In this document: positions 55,472-64,000 of the stretch, piece by piece
Layout: the number at the start of each line of letters is the position of its first letter
How positions within the stretch are numbered: the first letter of the stretch is position 1
Assembly: GCA_011037195.1 (NCBI GenBank)
Contig: JAAEAF010001989.1
Location: 23,501-87,500 of the forward strand
Direction of reading: 5' to 3'
Source of the DNA: Triatoma infestans
Lineage: Eukaryota > Arthropoda > Insecta > Hemiptera > Reduviidae
Length of the DNA: 64,000 nt
Notes under the pieces: generated by a model
The model's database searches: none
Told to the model about the DNA's origin: nothing
What the model saw: only the letters and a program-made list of their open reading frames with translations
Position numbers and translations under genes: made by a program

Positions 55472-56570
55472 CTGAAACATTCAAACATAATCATTAAAAT
55501 TTATAATATAGAATTATATATCAATTATTTAGAAAAAAATTCGACAACTTTCAATGTCGCTGTTATAAATATGCTGGTTAGATAATTTTTTATTACAAAA
55601 CTTAATAAAAATAAACAAACTGTAATTGAAATGGGGCAGCATGAAGGAGATTTATTTAAAAAAAATTCTATTCGTATGTTATAAAGTGGAATCTATCTCT
55701 AACATAGGTTAAAAAATAAATTTTGATTTACCAATAATAAAACATGTAACACAATTCAGAAAAGATAATAAATTACCTTAACATATTTAAAAAAGTATCT
55801 CAGATCGAAGAAATATAATACAAAAGTGAAAGAAAAGAAAAAAAACAAATCCAAAGATCACTGCAAAATTTAAAGCCTTCATTGCTCAGTGTTACCAACT
55901 GGCGGGCATTATTGGAACTAAAGAAATATTGTTACTATAAGGAATTATCTTTAATACAATAAATTATAATTCTTTTCCAATTATTTGTCAGCATTATGCA
56001 AATAAATAAATAAAAATAAACTGAGATATATAATTATTGCCTTTTTGCAAGATGAAACACTGAAGACGTATTTACACATATATAAAATTTTCAATGAAGA
56101 CATAATTTGATAAATGGTAAAATACTATAAAAAAACATTTTATTAAATCCAAATTTTTTGTCTCATTTATTTTTTCCAAATTAATCTACTTCATTTTACC
56201 ATCCATCCAAACCATACCATAAAATACAGTTGTCACAGATTTATCAAAATGTGTCTTACACACATCCCTGATCTCTCAAATGGACATCTACAGGGAGGAT
56301 TGAAACACCATTTGAAGTAAATAAATAAAAATTTGGTATGAAATATTCATACCACTTTCTCTCTTTACAATTTTCGCAGTTCCAAATGAAATAGATTCTT
56401 TAAAACTCTAATCTTCATTAAAATTAATTCCTCTTAATATTAAATGAGCACTTTAATAACTAATAATAAAATAATAACGGCCTAAGCAGCAAAGAGGCAT
56501 CTTCTCGAATGAGAGTTTCCAACCACTTAATAATATTTAAATTATAACAAACTAATAATAAAATCCTCAC
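55472..56570. other. Intron between Pumilio exons a and b
   Basis: 1,099 bp with GT-AG ends. An R-like left end (TTTGGTATGAAATATTCATA at 56333) lies inside. Confidence 0.6.
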
Positions 56571-56758
56571 CATAACTAAAGCTCTCATTCTAGGTTCCAG
56601 TTCCTTGCTAGTTGGTGATGTTCCTAATACATATTCAACCATTTTTACACCAAGTCCGCTGGTCTCAGATGAACGAGGAGATAAAATATTGCCTTCACTG
56701 CCTGGAAAGCTACCTGATCTTCTTGTAACCATCGTAATAGGCTGTGAAACTGCGTGAT
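56571..56758 (-). CDS. pum: Pumilio-family protein, internal N-terminal-region exon (exon a)
   Basis: This exon encodes 62 complete codons plus the last two bases of a preceding codon (predicted Asp). It reads [15 protein letters not shown], later [20 protein letters not shown], and ends at ALVM. The block resembles the part of animal Pumilio proteins that follows a Ser-Asp-His segment and contains LSPRS...GLG...MVEYVL, which I recall from vertebrate PUM1 and PUM2. Pumilio proteins bind 3'UTR Pumilio response elements through C-terminal PUF repeats and repress mRNAs in the cytoplasm. This exon belongs to the upstream low-complexity region, not to the PUF domain. The acceptor is TTACAG at 56764-56759 and the donor GTGAGG at 56570-56565, both good matches. 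It enters in phase 2 and leaves in phase 0, which fits exon b. No upstream exon was found to the window edge, so the preceding intron is at least 7.2 kb. Confidence 0.9.
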
Positions 56759-57485
56759 CTGTAACATTTTGATTTACAATTTAAATTAGTAAGTTTACAA
56801 AATAAATACTAGGGAATTTTTTAAAATTTTATAATATAAATTTTAGTTCAATCAAAATTTATCGTAGCAATTGCTTTATGCGATCATACTTATTATTATA
56901 CTGATATATTATATAGATATTTTAAAGGCAGAAAAAGCATGTGAAAAATACTCTTCTTTTTTTTTAAATTAAACATCTGCAAATTCCCTAAAAATATTCC
57001 ATGTCCTCTAAAAAGGCTTTTAAAGTTTATTAAAAAAAAAATTTGTTTGTAAGAAATGTGAGAGTTTAAAAACACAGATATAAATTAGAGATTTCTTTGA
57101 ATATTAATCGGTTTCCATTTTGAGCATTCGGTCAACACCTCAGCAAAGAAAACTCCATAGCTTATGGGTATACTTTATAGTCCTGAATAGATTTATGTAA
57201 TAATCCACATCAGAATTGCGACTCTAATAACCAATTCATTGTAAAAGAAGCGCAAACGAGTTGATTTATATCAATGAAAAAAAAAATCTTTTGAATTATT
57301 TGGCTCAAAATGGATATATGCACCCAGTTTAATGAACATGAAGCTTAAAAAATATTTAAATAAATCAAAAACAGAAGCTTTCAGATAAGTATTAAGCAAT
57401 ATTTGTAAGGAATAAAATTACATTCATAATGGATTGTTTCCCCTTGATAGTAAACGTAATCTCTCCCATAAAATGACACAGATCT
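56759..57485. other. Intronic sequence upstream of Pumilio exon a
   Basis: AT-rich, with no additional coding exon recognised. Confidence 0.5.
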
Positions 57486-57488
57486 TAT

Positions 57489-57890
57489 GAGGGGCGTTCA
57501 ATAAACTTATAATCTATATACTAATCCCCAGTATATTCCATCTATTGTTAAAGCGCTGAATTTGTCTTGCAGGTTGAGAATGTCTTGACATGCAACACAC
57601 TCACATATAGTTACAGTTCAGTCAGTAATAAGCTCTGAAATTGTTGGTCAGCTGGTCTAGGAAGAAAGTAAAGGGATATCGTTCTGTGATTAAATTCCTT
57701 ACAGAAGGGAGAAACTTTCTCTATTGAAATCGGAAGAAATTTCTGCGAGGGGCAATAATTTTCTAGTGATTATGAAGTCAATCTAATAGTAGTGTAACAC
57801 GATTCCTGGACAGCCAAGATGTTTCTTTCTATTCTGAAAGCATTCGCCCTCTGGAGGCGAAGAGAAACCTGTGTCAAGTAAAAAAAGTAA
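57489..57890 (+). mobile_element. Possible 5' fragment of a mariner-like element
   Basis: GAGGGGCGTTCAATAAACTT resembles a terminal repeat of some mariner-like elements. A frame about 170 bp inside reads GYRSVIKFLTEGRN, comparable to the RSVIKFL start of several mariner transposases. The rest of the reading is broken and no right end is visible. Confidence 0.35.
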
Positions 57891-58039
57891 CGCAAGTTTT
57901 TAGACAACTGACATTTACTTTCGCAAGGCCTTACTTATCTTCCTTTTCTTTCCATTGTAAGTAAACATATTCTAGCAATGTTTCGCTAAAATAAACAATT
58001 AATCGCCACATACTTATATTTAAACTAGCTAAACCCGGC

Positions 58040-58590
58040 CTCGCTCAGCTGTGGCTCGGTCTGATTTTAATTGTTAGGGAAGTAAATAGAAGTATGATAG
58101 TTAACACAGATTCAGCAAGAAAACACATCATTCATTTTAAATAGCCTACTTTGCGTTGCTGAACTGAAAGGAAAGAAAGAAAAAATGTTTTTAACTGAAA
58201 GAATGTTTTTAAGAGCTGAATGGGCTGTTCTACCTCAACATAGCAGCATTACCTGAAGAAGCAAGTGGCCATTTGAACGGATTTTAGCCAGGATTAAGGA
58301 AATTAAGAACGTTTTTCCAGTTCCACCTGGAGCGTCCAAAAAGTTAATCCACCGGATTGGTTGGTCACAGCTTGTATGATGGTATCAAATGCTATCTTTT
58401 GTTCTTGAAGGAGTTTCAGTGTATTCTTGGACGAATAGCTGTAAGTCATTTCTGGTGTATGATTGCTTTCTGAGCAGTTCTCTCTCGAATGTTGCATTGA
58501 TCGACCTATTCGTCTGTACTGTTATTCTCAATAGTGCCAACAACTTGCCACACATTGCAAGACAAAGATCCTGAATCCTCAAATGAAGAT
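58040..58590 (-). mobile_element. Helitron helicase (PIF1-type) fragment
   Basis: On the minus strand IQDLCLAMCGKLLALLRITV, FERELLRKQSYTRNDLQLFV, QEQKIAFDTIIQAVTNQSGG and, after a frameshift, LDAPGGTGKTFLISLILAKI encode the start of the PIF1-like helicase of Helitron Rep/helicase proteins. GGTGKT is the Walker A loop that binds ATP. SGNAAMLR then GRTAHSALK continues the domain after another break. The Rep nuclease part and element ends are not visible. The repeated frameshifts show a dead copy. Confidence 0.78.
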
Positions 58591-58599
58591 TAGCGCTTC

Positions 58600-59285
58600 A
58601 ATGTATATTTCTTCTGTGAAATCCAAGCCATGATTGCGTTTCTTGACGTATTCTGTGCAGAATATCTTCGGCAGAGAGCGCGCCACGATCGCAACGCGTC
58701 AACGTCTGTCTATTTCTGCCAAACTCACTAAAACGCTCGGAATTTCCAGTTTCCGTGGGAACTTCGGAATAAAAAGTATATATAAACACTCTTATATAGA
58801 AATGTAACGTTGTGTAAAAATTTCTAGTCAATCCATCGACTACTTTTCGAGTTTTGCGGCCACAAACATACGGATGCTGAATTTTTATATACTCGTATAT
58901 GGTGGTGATCCTAGTAACATATTTCAAAAGAAGCAAATTTTATGGGAAGTGTTCAGAATTTCCTTAGGACTTATTCACATTAATAAAAGATACTCTCAGC
59001 ACCTGAGAGAAACAATTTCTCTCATGTGTTTTTCTGACGTCTTTATACACCTAAAATAGTTACTTTTGTCCTCAAACAAATTATAACCAATTATTATTGA
59101 CCTTCAATTTATTGGGCCTTGTACCACTGTTTTCTTTTGCATGCAATCAAACTAAAAGGTATTTTGTTTTCTATTCTAATAAGAAAAATATATCGATTAA
59201 ATGTTTTCTTAACAACAGCATTGTTCTACATAACCTGAGACAACAGCGTAAGAATTTAATGAAAATTATGAAAAACTGGAAAACA
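58600..59285. other. Sequence right of the Helitron fragment, unrecognised
   Basis: The minus-strand frame at 58598-58936 (with RNRQTLTRCDRGALSAEDIL) has an ordinary protein-like composition and sits upstream of the helicase fragment on the same strand. It may belong to the same Helitron, but I recognise no Rep motif. The rest is AT-rich. Confidence 0.35.
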
Positions 59286-59289
59286 AAAA

Positions 59290-59530
59290 AATAAGAAAGT
59301 CGTATTTTTGGTTAATGGATTTTTCCCAAAACTTCGAATCAATGATGTCTTACCTATCTAAGTAAAATATCAAGTTTGGGCTTCTATTGATCTTTCATTT
59401 TTGAAATATTTTGTACAAATACATAACTGACCATTAGCTAGCCAATTTTTTGTACTCAAAATATATATATTTTCGCTGAAAACTCAATTTCGAAACTTAC
59501 TAGGAGTAAGAGAAAGTAAAAAAAAAAATC
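59290..59530 (+). repeat. Family R repeat, right-half copy
   Basis: It contains the TTTTTGAAATATTTTGTACA region and ends ACTAGGAGTAAGAGAAAGTA. The left end and modules are missing. It joins the next copy through a run of A. Confidence 0.65.
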
Positions 59531-60440
59531 TGGTGTAAAACACTCACACAACTTTCTCTTACTCCAGTTTTCAAAATTGTAATTCGGTTAACTAAATTTC
59601 TTAAAACTCTGAATTTTGGTCATCTATTTATTTCTAATTAATTTTGTTTGGATGGTAGAATTGTATAATCCACTATGATAGCATTAAAAAAAAAACAAAC
59701 ATACCCCATCCCTCCCTCAAAAGCCCCCTTAAATAATTTTACCAGGAGAAAGAAATGTTTCAAATAAAAGTTGTAGCTCTTTATTTGAGCCACTATTTGT
59801 GTTTAGATCAAATTCCTAGTTTAAAGAAAATTGTTGGAACCGTTTTCGAGAAAATATCAGAAAAGTGAAAAATACATTTCAGTAATAACGCACTTCAGGT
59901 CATCCGATTTTTTCAAACTCGGAATTTCAGCAACACATGTAATTCTAATTAATATTATTTAAATGACAGAATTGTATAGTAAACTGAAATAGCACTTTAG
60001 AGGAAAACGTAACCCACCCTTCTTCCAAAAGTGCCCTTAAATGAATTTTCCCAGAGAAATGTTTAAATAAAAGTTGTAGATTTTTATATGTTAAGTTGAT
60101 TTACCAAGTTTGAAGAAAATCATCACAGCCATTTTTGAGAAAATCGCAAGAAAGTAAAAAAAAAACTATTCAGTAAAGTGGTACTTCCGGTTGAGGAATT
60201 TTAACAGATAACCTATTGTCGGATCCCATGGTGATACGCGAACGGAATATCAAGTTTCAACTTTCTACGATTTTCCGTTTTTGAGCTATGTTGTTCACAT
60301 ACATACACACACAGAACATTTTCTAAAAGCCATTTTGTTGGACTCAGGGAACATCAAAACGGATATTTCCGGTGAAAACTCGATATCGAAAATTTGATTT
60401 GATTACAATACTTCCTCTTACTCTAGGAGTAAGAGAAAGT
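59531..60440 (+). repeat. Family R repeat, two-module copy
   Basis: It starts TCTGGTGTAAAACACTCACA and ends TTACTCTAGGAGTAAGAG. Two modules are visible (starting near 59610 and 59890), and the right part contains GGATATTTCCGGTG. It directly follows the right end of another R copy at 59290-59530, so two copies abut head-to-tail. Confidence 0.78.
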
Positions 60441-61064
60441 AATATAAATCTTCTAATAAGAAAAGGGTGAAGCAGTGGCCGGTCTCTACACTAGATGGCA
60501 GATAACTCTATAATGTGCCGCTAAAGCTTACAAACCATGCCGCTAGATGGCAATGCAATGCTTCATATCTGCAACCAAATTGCAGGTTGAGGTTAGGATA
60601 CATACACATAAATGTAAATTTTGCAATTTGTAAGAAAACTACAAGTTCCTTTTAATTTCTTTAAATAATCCAATAAGGGGATAACATTACAGTAACCTAT
60701 TTCGGATGTTAGAAGAAGACAGTTTCAACTAATAAAATACAAATAATTATTAGATGGATTAAAGGAATATAAAAATAATTATTACTTCTTTATGAAGTTA
60801 TTTATATCAGCAAAAGGAAGATACATAAAATCTGTAACAAACAGAAAGAGATAACAAAAAAGCTAATCTAAGGATAAAAAAAAAAAGAAAAAAGTTTATG
60901 ACAGTAAAATTGAAAACAATTTTTTAAAGACATAAAAAAGTATTGACAACTGATCCAAAAAAAACTTAATAAACTTTCAAATCAGGACAAAATAACAATA
61001 GTGAAACTATTATTATAAAAATGCTTTTTCCCTTGAATGATCCAAAGGGAGAAGAAGAAATTAT

Positions 61065-61165
61065 CTAAGGCCAGCCAGGCGCCAAGGTAAACGTTCGCCG
61101 GCTGTCATGGCAACCAGTTGGGAAGGGCATCAACTAGCCTAGAGAGAAGGCGCACGCCAAAGCTT
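61065..61165. repeat. GC-richer block, possibly SINE-derived
   Basis: GGCCAGCCAGGCGCCAAGG, GCCGGCTGTCATGGCAACCA and AAGGCGCACGCC stand out from the AT-rich surroundings and look like a SINE body. No tRNA boxes are visible and no other copy was recognised here. Confidence 0.3.
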
Positions 61166-61339
61166 TAAAAACCCTCAGTTATGTTCTACAATAGAAATGT
61201 AAAAATCATTGGACTATGGCCAATATTACATAAAATAAGATTAGGATACAAAATTATTATATATTTGAAAATAGAGAGCCGAGATTTGTTTGTTTTAGGT
61301 TAATCATAAATTTTTGTAAACACGGACATAAATGCTTTT

Positions 61340-61830
61340 TACTTTTTCTTACCGACGTAAAAGTGTCTCTTGAGAAAGAAAATTATGTTTTATTAGCAAA
61401 TGGTCTGTAACTGTGAATAAAATATCTCATAAAAAAAGATAGCAAGAATCCCAATTTTTTTTTTTATATTCCGTTTAAATACAACCTACCACATCTGACA
61501 TGTTTTTTTTTTATCACTCTGATCGGTATACCGGAAGAGGAAATTTACAGAATAGATTTTTTTTTTTGTTAATTTTCCCGAGAACTTTCCAATGAGGGAT
61601 CTGTAAGTTACGCTTCAATTTAAACTGCCGTTAGAAAGCTGTGCTAAGAGACTGAGATACGTATACAGCGCTGTTAGAGAAACAACGATAATTACCAATA
61701 CCTTTTATAAAGTCATTCAAAACTTTTAGTTAAAAACTGCAAGTTTAAAGAAAATTTATAATCAATTGAATTGTTACAATACCAGTTGATGTGTGAATGT
61801 TTCACACCAGATTTTTTACCTTATCTTATT
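61340..61830 (-). repeat. Family R repeat, diverged copy
   Basis: TGTGTGAATGTTTCACACCA at 61791-61810 is the left end on the minus strand. TTTATTAGCAAATGGTCTGT and ATATTCCGTTTAAATACAAC belong to the right part. Runs of T interrupt it. Confidence 0.55.
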
Positions 61831-61954
61831 TCTGGCAAAAGATATTTATTGCGATCATGGCAAATTTTGGAAATTTGCACCGGAAAAAACATGTTTTAAG
61901 TTGGAATAATCTCAAAAACTATTATAACCATATACTTTAAACTTGAACTTGGGC

Positions 61955-62122
61955 TAACTGCCCAGACATAAATCGAAAAGCCTATGGTGACAAAGCAACC
62001 CATCCATGAAGGACCAAAACGTTTGCCATTTAGTTCTGACCTTCACCGCTAGGTGCGTGCGCTACCAACTGTAGCTTCCCAATTTTTCTTACAACGCCGA
62101 CTTTGCCCTCTTGGGAATCTGA
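61955..62122 (-). mobile_element. Fragment of the tRNA-Asp SINE family
   Basis: Read on the minus strand, GAGGGCAAAGTC, GGGAAGCTACAGTTGGTAGC, GAAGGTCAGAACTAAA and GGTCCTTCATGG match the body of the SINE at 13869-14129 in the same order. The tRNA-like head is missing or unrecognisable. Confidence 0.7.
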
Positions 62123-62574
62123 ACTCTGAATTCACGCACTAAATAGTTTTGCGGAATTTGTAGCGTTTAATTTAAAATATAAGGGATTTGGTTCTATGTT
62201 ATTGGCACGCTCTTCTTCACTTCCCTACCTGCTTTGGGTTCGTAGGTTTGGTTACCAACTTGTCACTCCCACCATCATTATACTTAAGTTAGGACAAATA
62301 AATAAATGTGAAATTAAAAGAAAATTTGGCATTTTATATAATATAACTGTATTAACAGGAGTCAGATCTAAGTCCGTGATGCCGTAAGATTTTTTTGGCC
62401 TCTGCCAAAATTATCACTTCCGCCAGAATGTTTCAGAAAATCAATTTTGTTGGAGAATGTTTGAAATATAGAACAATATTTTTTTAAATAATTTACAATA
62501 CAAGTAAAATTTATGCTATCGACGACGTTCCAGACACGTTTAGCTTGTAGCATTTAACTCTCTACCTATTCTTG

Positions 62575-62625
62575 ACAGTACCTGAAGAAGGACAAAGGTG
62601 TCCAAAGGAAACGTCGATAGAATAA
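62575..62625 (+). other. Hairpin-GGAAACGTC motif, hammerhead-like transposon end
   Basis: CCTGAAGAAGGACAAAGGTG then TCCAAAGGAAACGTCGATAG has CTGAAGA, a GGACA/TGTCC hairpin and GAAACGTC in hammerhead order. Four extra bases (AAAG) separate the stem from GAAA. CTATCGACGACGTT at 62516-62530 is the near-complement of its end, giving inverted flanks. It is probably the end of an unidentified retroelement. Confidence 0.4.
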
Positions 62626-62649
62626 ACTTTTAATGTTGAAAAAGTTTCT

Positions 62650-63435
62650 TTTCTCTGTCCTCTACCCAACCAAATTTTGCTTGTTTTATAATAAAAAATC
62701 GTATTCTAAAAAAAAAAAAACCTCAATTTCGAAATTGTGACACGAATATGTTGAAAATCTATTAAAACAAAATTTCAACAAATGATATAAAAGTTAATAA
62801 AACAATCATATATAATTATATTAAAACAAGAAAATAAGAAACTCAACCTAGTTTAATGAATTGAAGTCTAATAATAAGAACAGTTTAAAACACAGTGTTA
62901 ATTACCAGGTTAAATCTTATCCACTAATTATTTATTTACAAAATAGAGAGATTGATAATAATAATAATAATAATAATAAAATGGAAACGAAACATTAGTC
63001 CAAACAAGAATAAGATCCAAATATTTATCCTTGAATTAGGTCGAGAACTCTTGTAATTTCATTGTAATACAAAAAAAAAAAAGCAAAAAGAACATTGCCC
63101 CACGTGATTCTTTTATTAAAGAAAACAACTTTTCTGTTCAAATTGCGCGATTTGTTTGTTTTTTTATTTGTTTTCCTTGTTTAATCTTTTTCATTATCTT
63201 TACAAAATATTTATAATTTTCAGAAGCCTATATAGAGTTTTTATCTTACTTCACTCATGGTTAAAACTAAAACAAGAAATTAGTTGCGTAATAACTAACA
63301 AGAATACTAACGACCCCTCATCGCTACAATATGAGCGAATTATCTATACGCAGCCTCTAATATGTTATATTTTAAATACTTAATTCAGTAAATAATTTTC
63401 ACCGACAGAAATTTCTTTAAATGGGTAATTTTCTA
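62650..63435. other. AT-rich stretch without recognised genes
   Basis: An ATA/AAT microsatellite at 62956-62980. No coding motif. Confidence 0.5.
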
Positions 63436-63439
63436 CTAA

Positions 63440-63860
63440 CAAATAAAATTATGTTCCATAGGAATATTTACTTTCTTTCTCAGAACTCTTAGAGTAAGAG
63501 CAAATATTGTAATCCTATCAAATTTTTGAAATTGAGTTTTCTCTGGAAATCACTTTTTGTACTCCCTCTTGAATACGAAAAAAATGTTTCTAGCAATATA
63601 CCAAAAACTGAAAAAAAAAAATAAATAAATAAAACTAAAAAATGAAAACCCGCAAGATGCTGATAATTGGTATACGATTTAGATAATTTTCAAGAGAAAA
63701 TATTTCCAAATAATAGTGATAGACATTTGTATGTGTACGAAGTATACGAAGTTAAAAGAAAATCGATAGAATTAATTTTCGAGGAAATCGCAAAAAAAAA
63801 AAAATTCAATAAAGTGGATCGATGGTTTTTGCCCGAAACCTTCGTATCAGATTCGGTGAT
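63440..63860. repeat. Family R fragments in both orientations
   Basis: 63465-63600 reads as an R right end on the minus strand (AACTCTTAGAGTAAGAGCAA, ATCAAATTTTTGAAATTGAG). 63700-63860 reads as plus-strand R (AAAATCGATAGAATTAATTT, GTTTTTGCCCGAAACCTTCG). Confidence 0.5.
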
Positions 63861-63884
63861 GGTAACCTAAGGAACATGCTATTA

Positions 63885-64000
63885 AATGATATACGGGATG
63901 GGTCTAAGACCCTCGAGGGGACTGGGGCGGGAGTGGTTGGTCCAAGGATCAAGCACTCGGAACTCATGGGTAATTTTCCCAGCATCTTCTCTAGGCGGAG
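63885..64000 (+). mobile_element. Non-LTR retrotransposon RNase H domain, cut by window edge
   Basis: IRDGSKTLEGTGAGVVGPRI then KHSELMGNFPSIF is the start of a LINE-type RNase H domain, with the first catalytic Asp in RDGSK. It is homologous to PDGSKMACGTGAG at 12485. The element continues beyond base 64000. Confidence 0.8.

Noticed and set aside
61065..61165. GC-richer block considered as a tRNA or exon
   Set aside because: No box A/box B pair, no open frame with splice signals. Kept only as a low-confidence repeat.

Overview
The window looks like eukaryotic, animal and most probably insect nuclear DNA. It is AT-rich, full of simple repeats, dense in dead transposable elements, and has spliced exons with GT-AG boundaries. 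The only host gene I can identify lies on the minus strand. Three exons (56758-56571, 55471-55335 and 51183-50928) join in phase and encode the N-terminal, low-complexity part of a Pumilio-family RNA-binding protein. No PUF-repeat exon is visible. The 3' part of the gene must lie left of base 1 and the 5' part right of base 64000, so bases 1-50927 would be a single intron of at least 50.9 kb.

Almost everything else is mobile DNA. Non-LTR retrotransposon remnants include 3' ends with RNase H or CCHC motifs (1150-1530, 10407-10763, 12350-13390, 36815-37625, 37935-38760, 49180-50095, 63885-64000), Jockey-like pieces (7985-8575, 14190-14690, 17040-18165), RTE-like pieces (6040-6850, 16230-16670, 34960-35195) and two 3' ends with TTA-rich tails (20271-20860, 53555-54159). 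There are four solo-LTR-like elements of one family, tRNA-derived SINEs, two internally deleted mariner copies of one subfamily plus fragments, a PIF/Harbinger-like element that keeps only a MADF gene, several MITEs, and a Helitron helicase fragment. A modular interspersed repeat, here called family R, recurs more than fifteen times in both orientations.

The most notable signal is a population of type I hammerhead-ribozyme motifs: twelve loci in two related families, several arranged as head-to-head inverted pairs (921/1055, 22129/22310, 50345/50395). The motif has the CUGANGA, stem II, GAAA and GUC layout with a very short palindromic stem III, as known from Penelope-like elements and metazoan retrozymes. 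One copy (1738-1800) keeps the complete conserved core with a plausible stem I. Others carry single inactivating changes.

The genes do not form a pathway. The layout is one conserved host gene whose introns have accumulated nested transposons. Family names for degenerate transposons are inferred from recognised protein motifs, not from searches.
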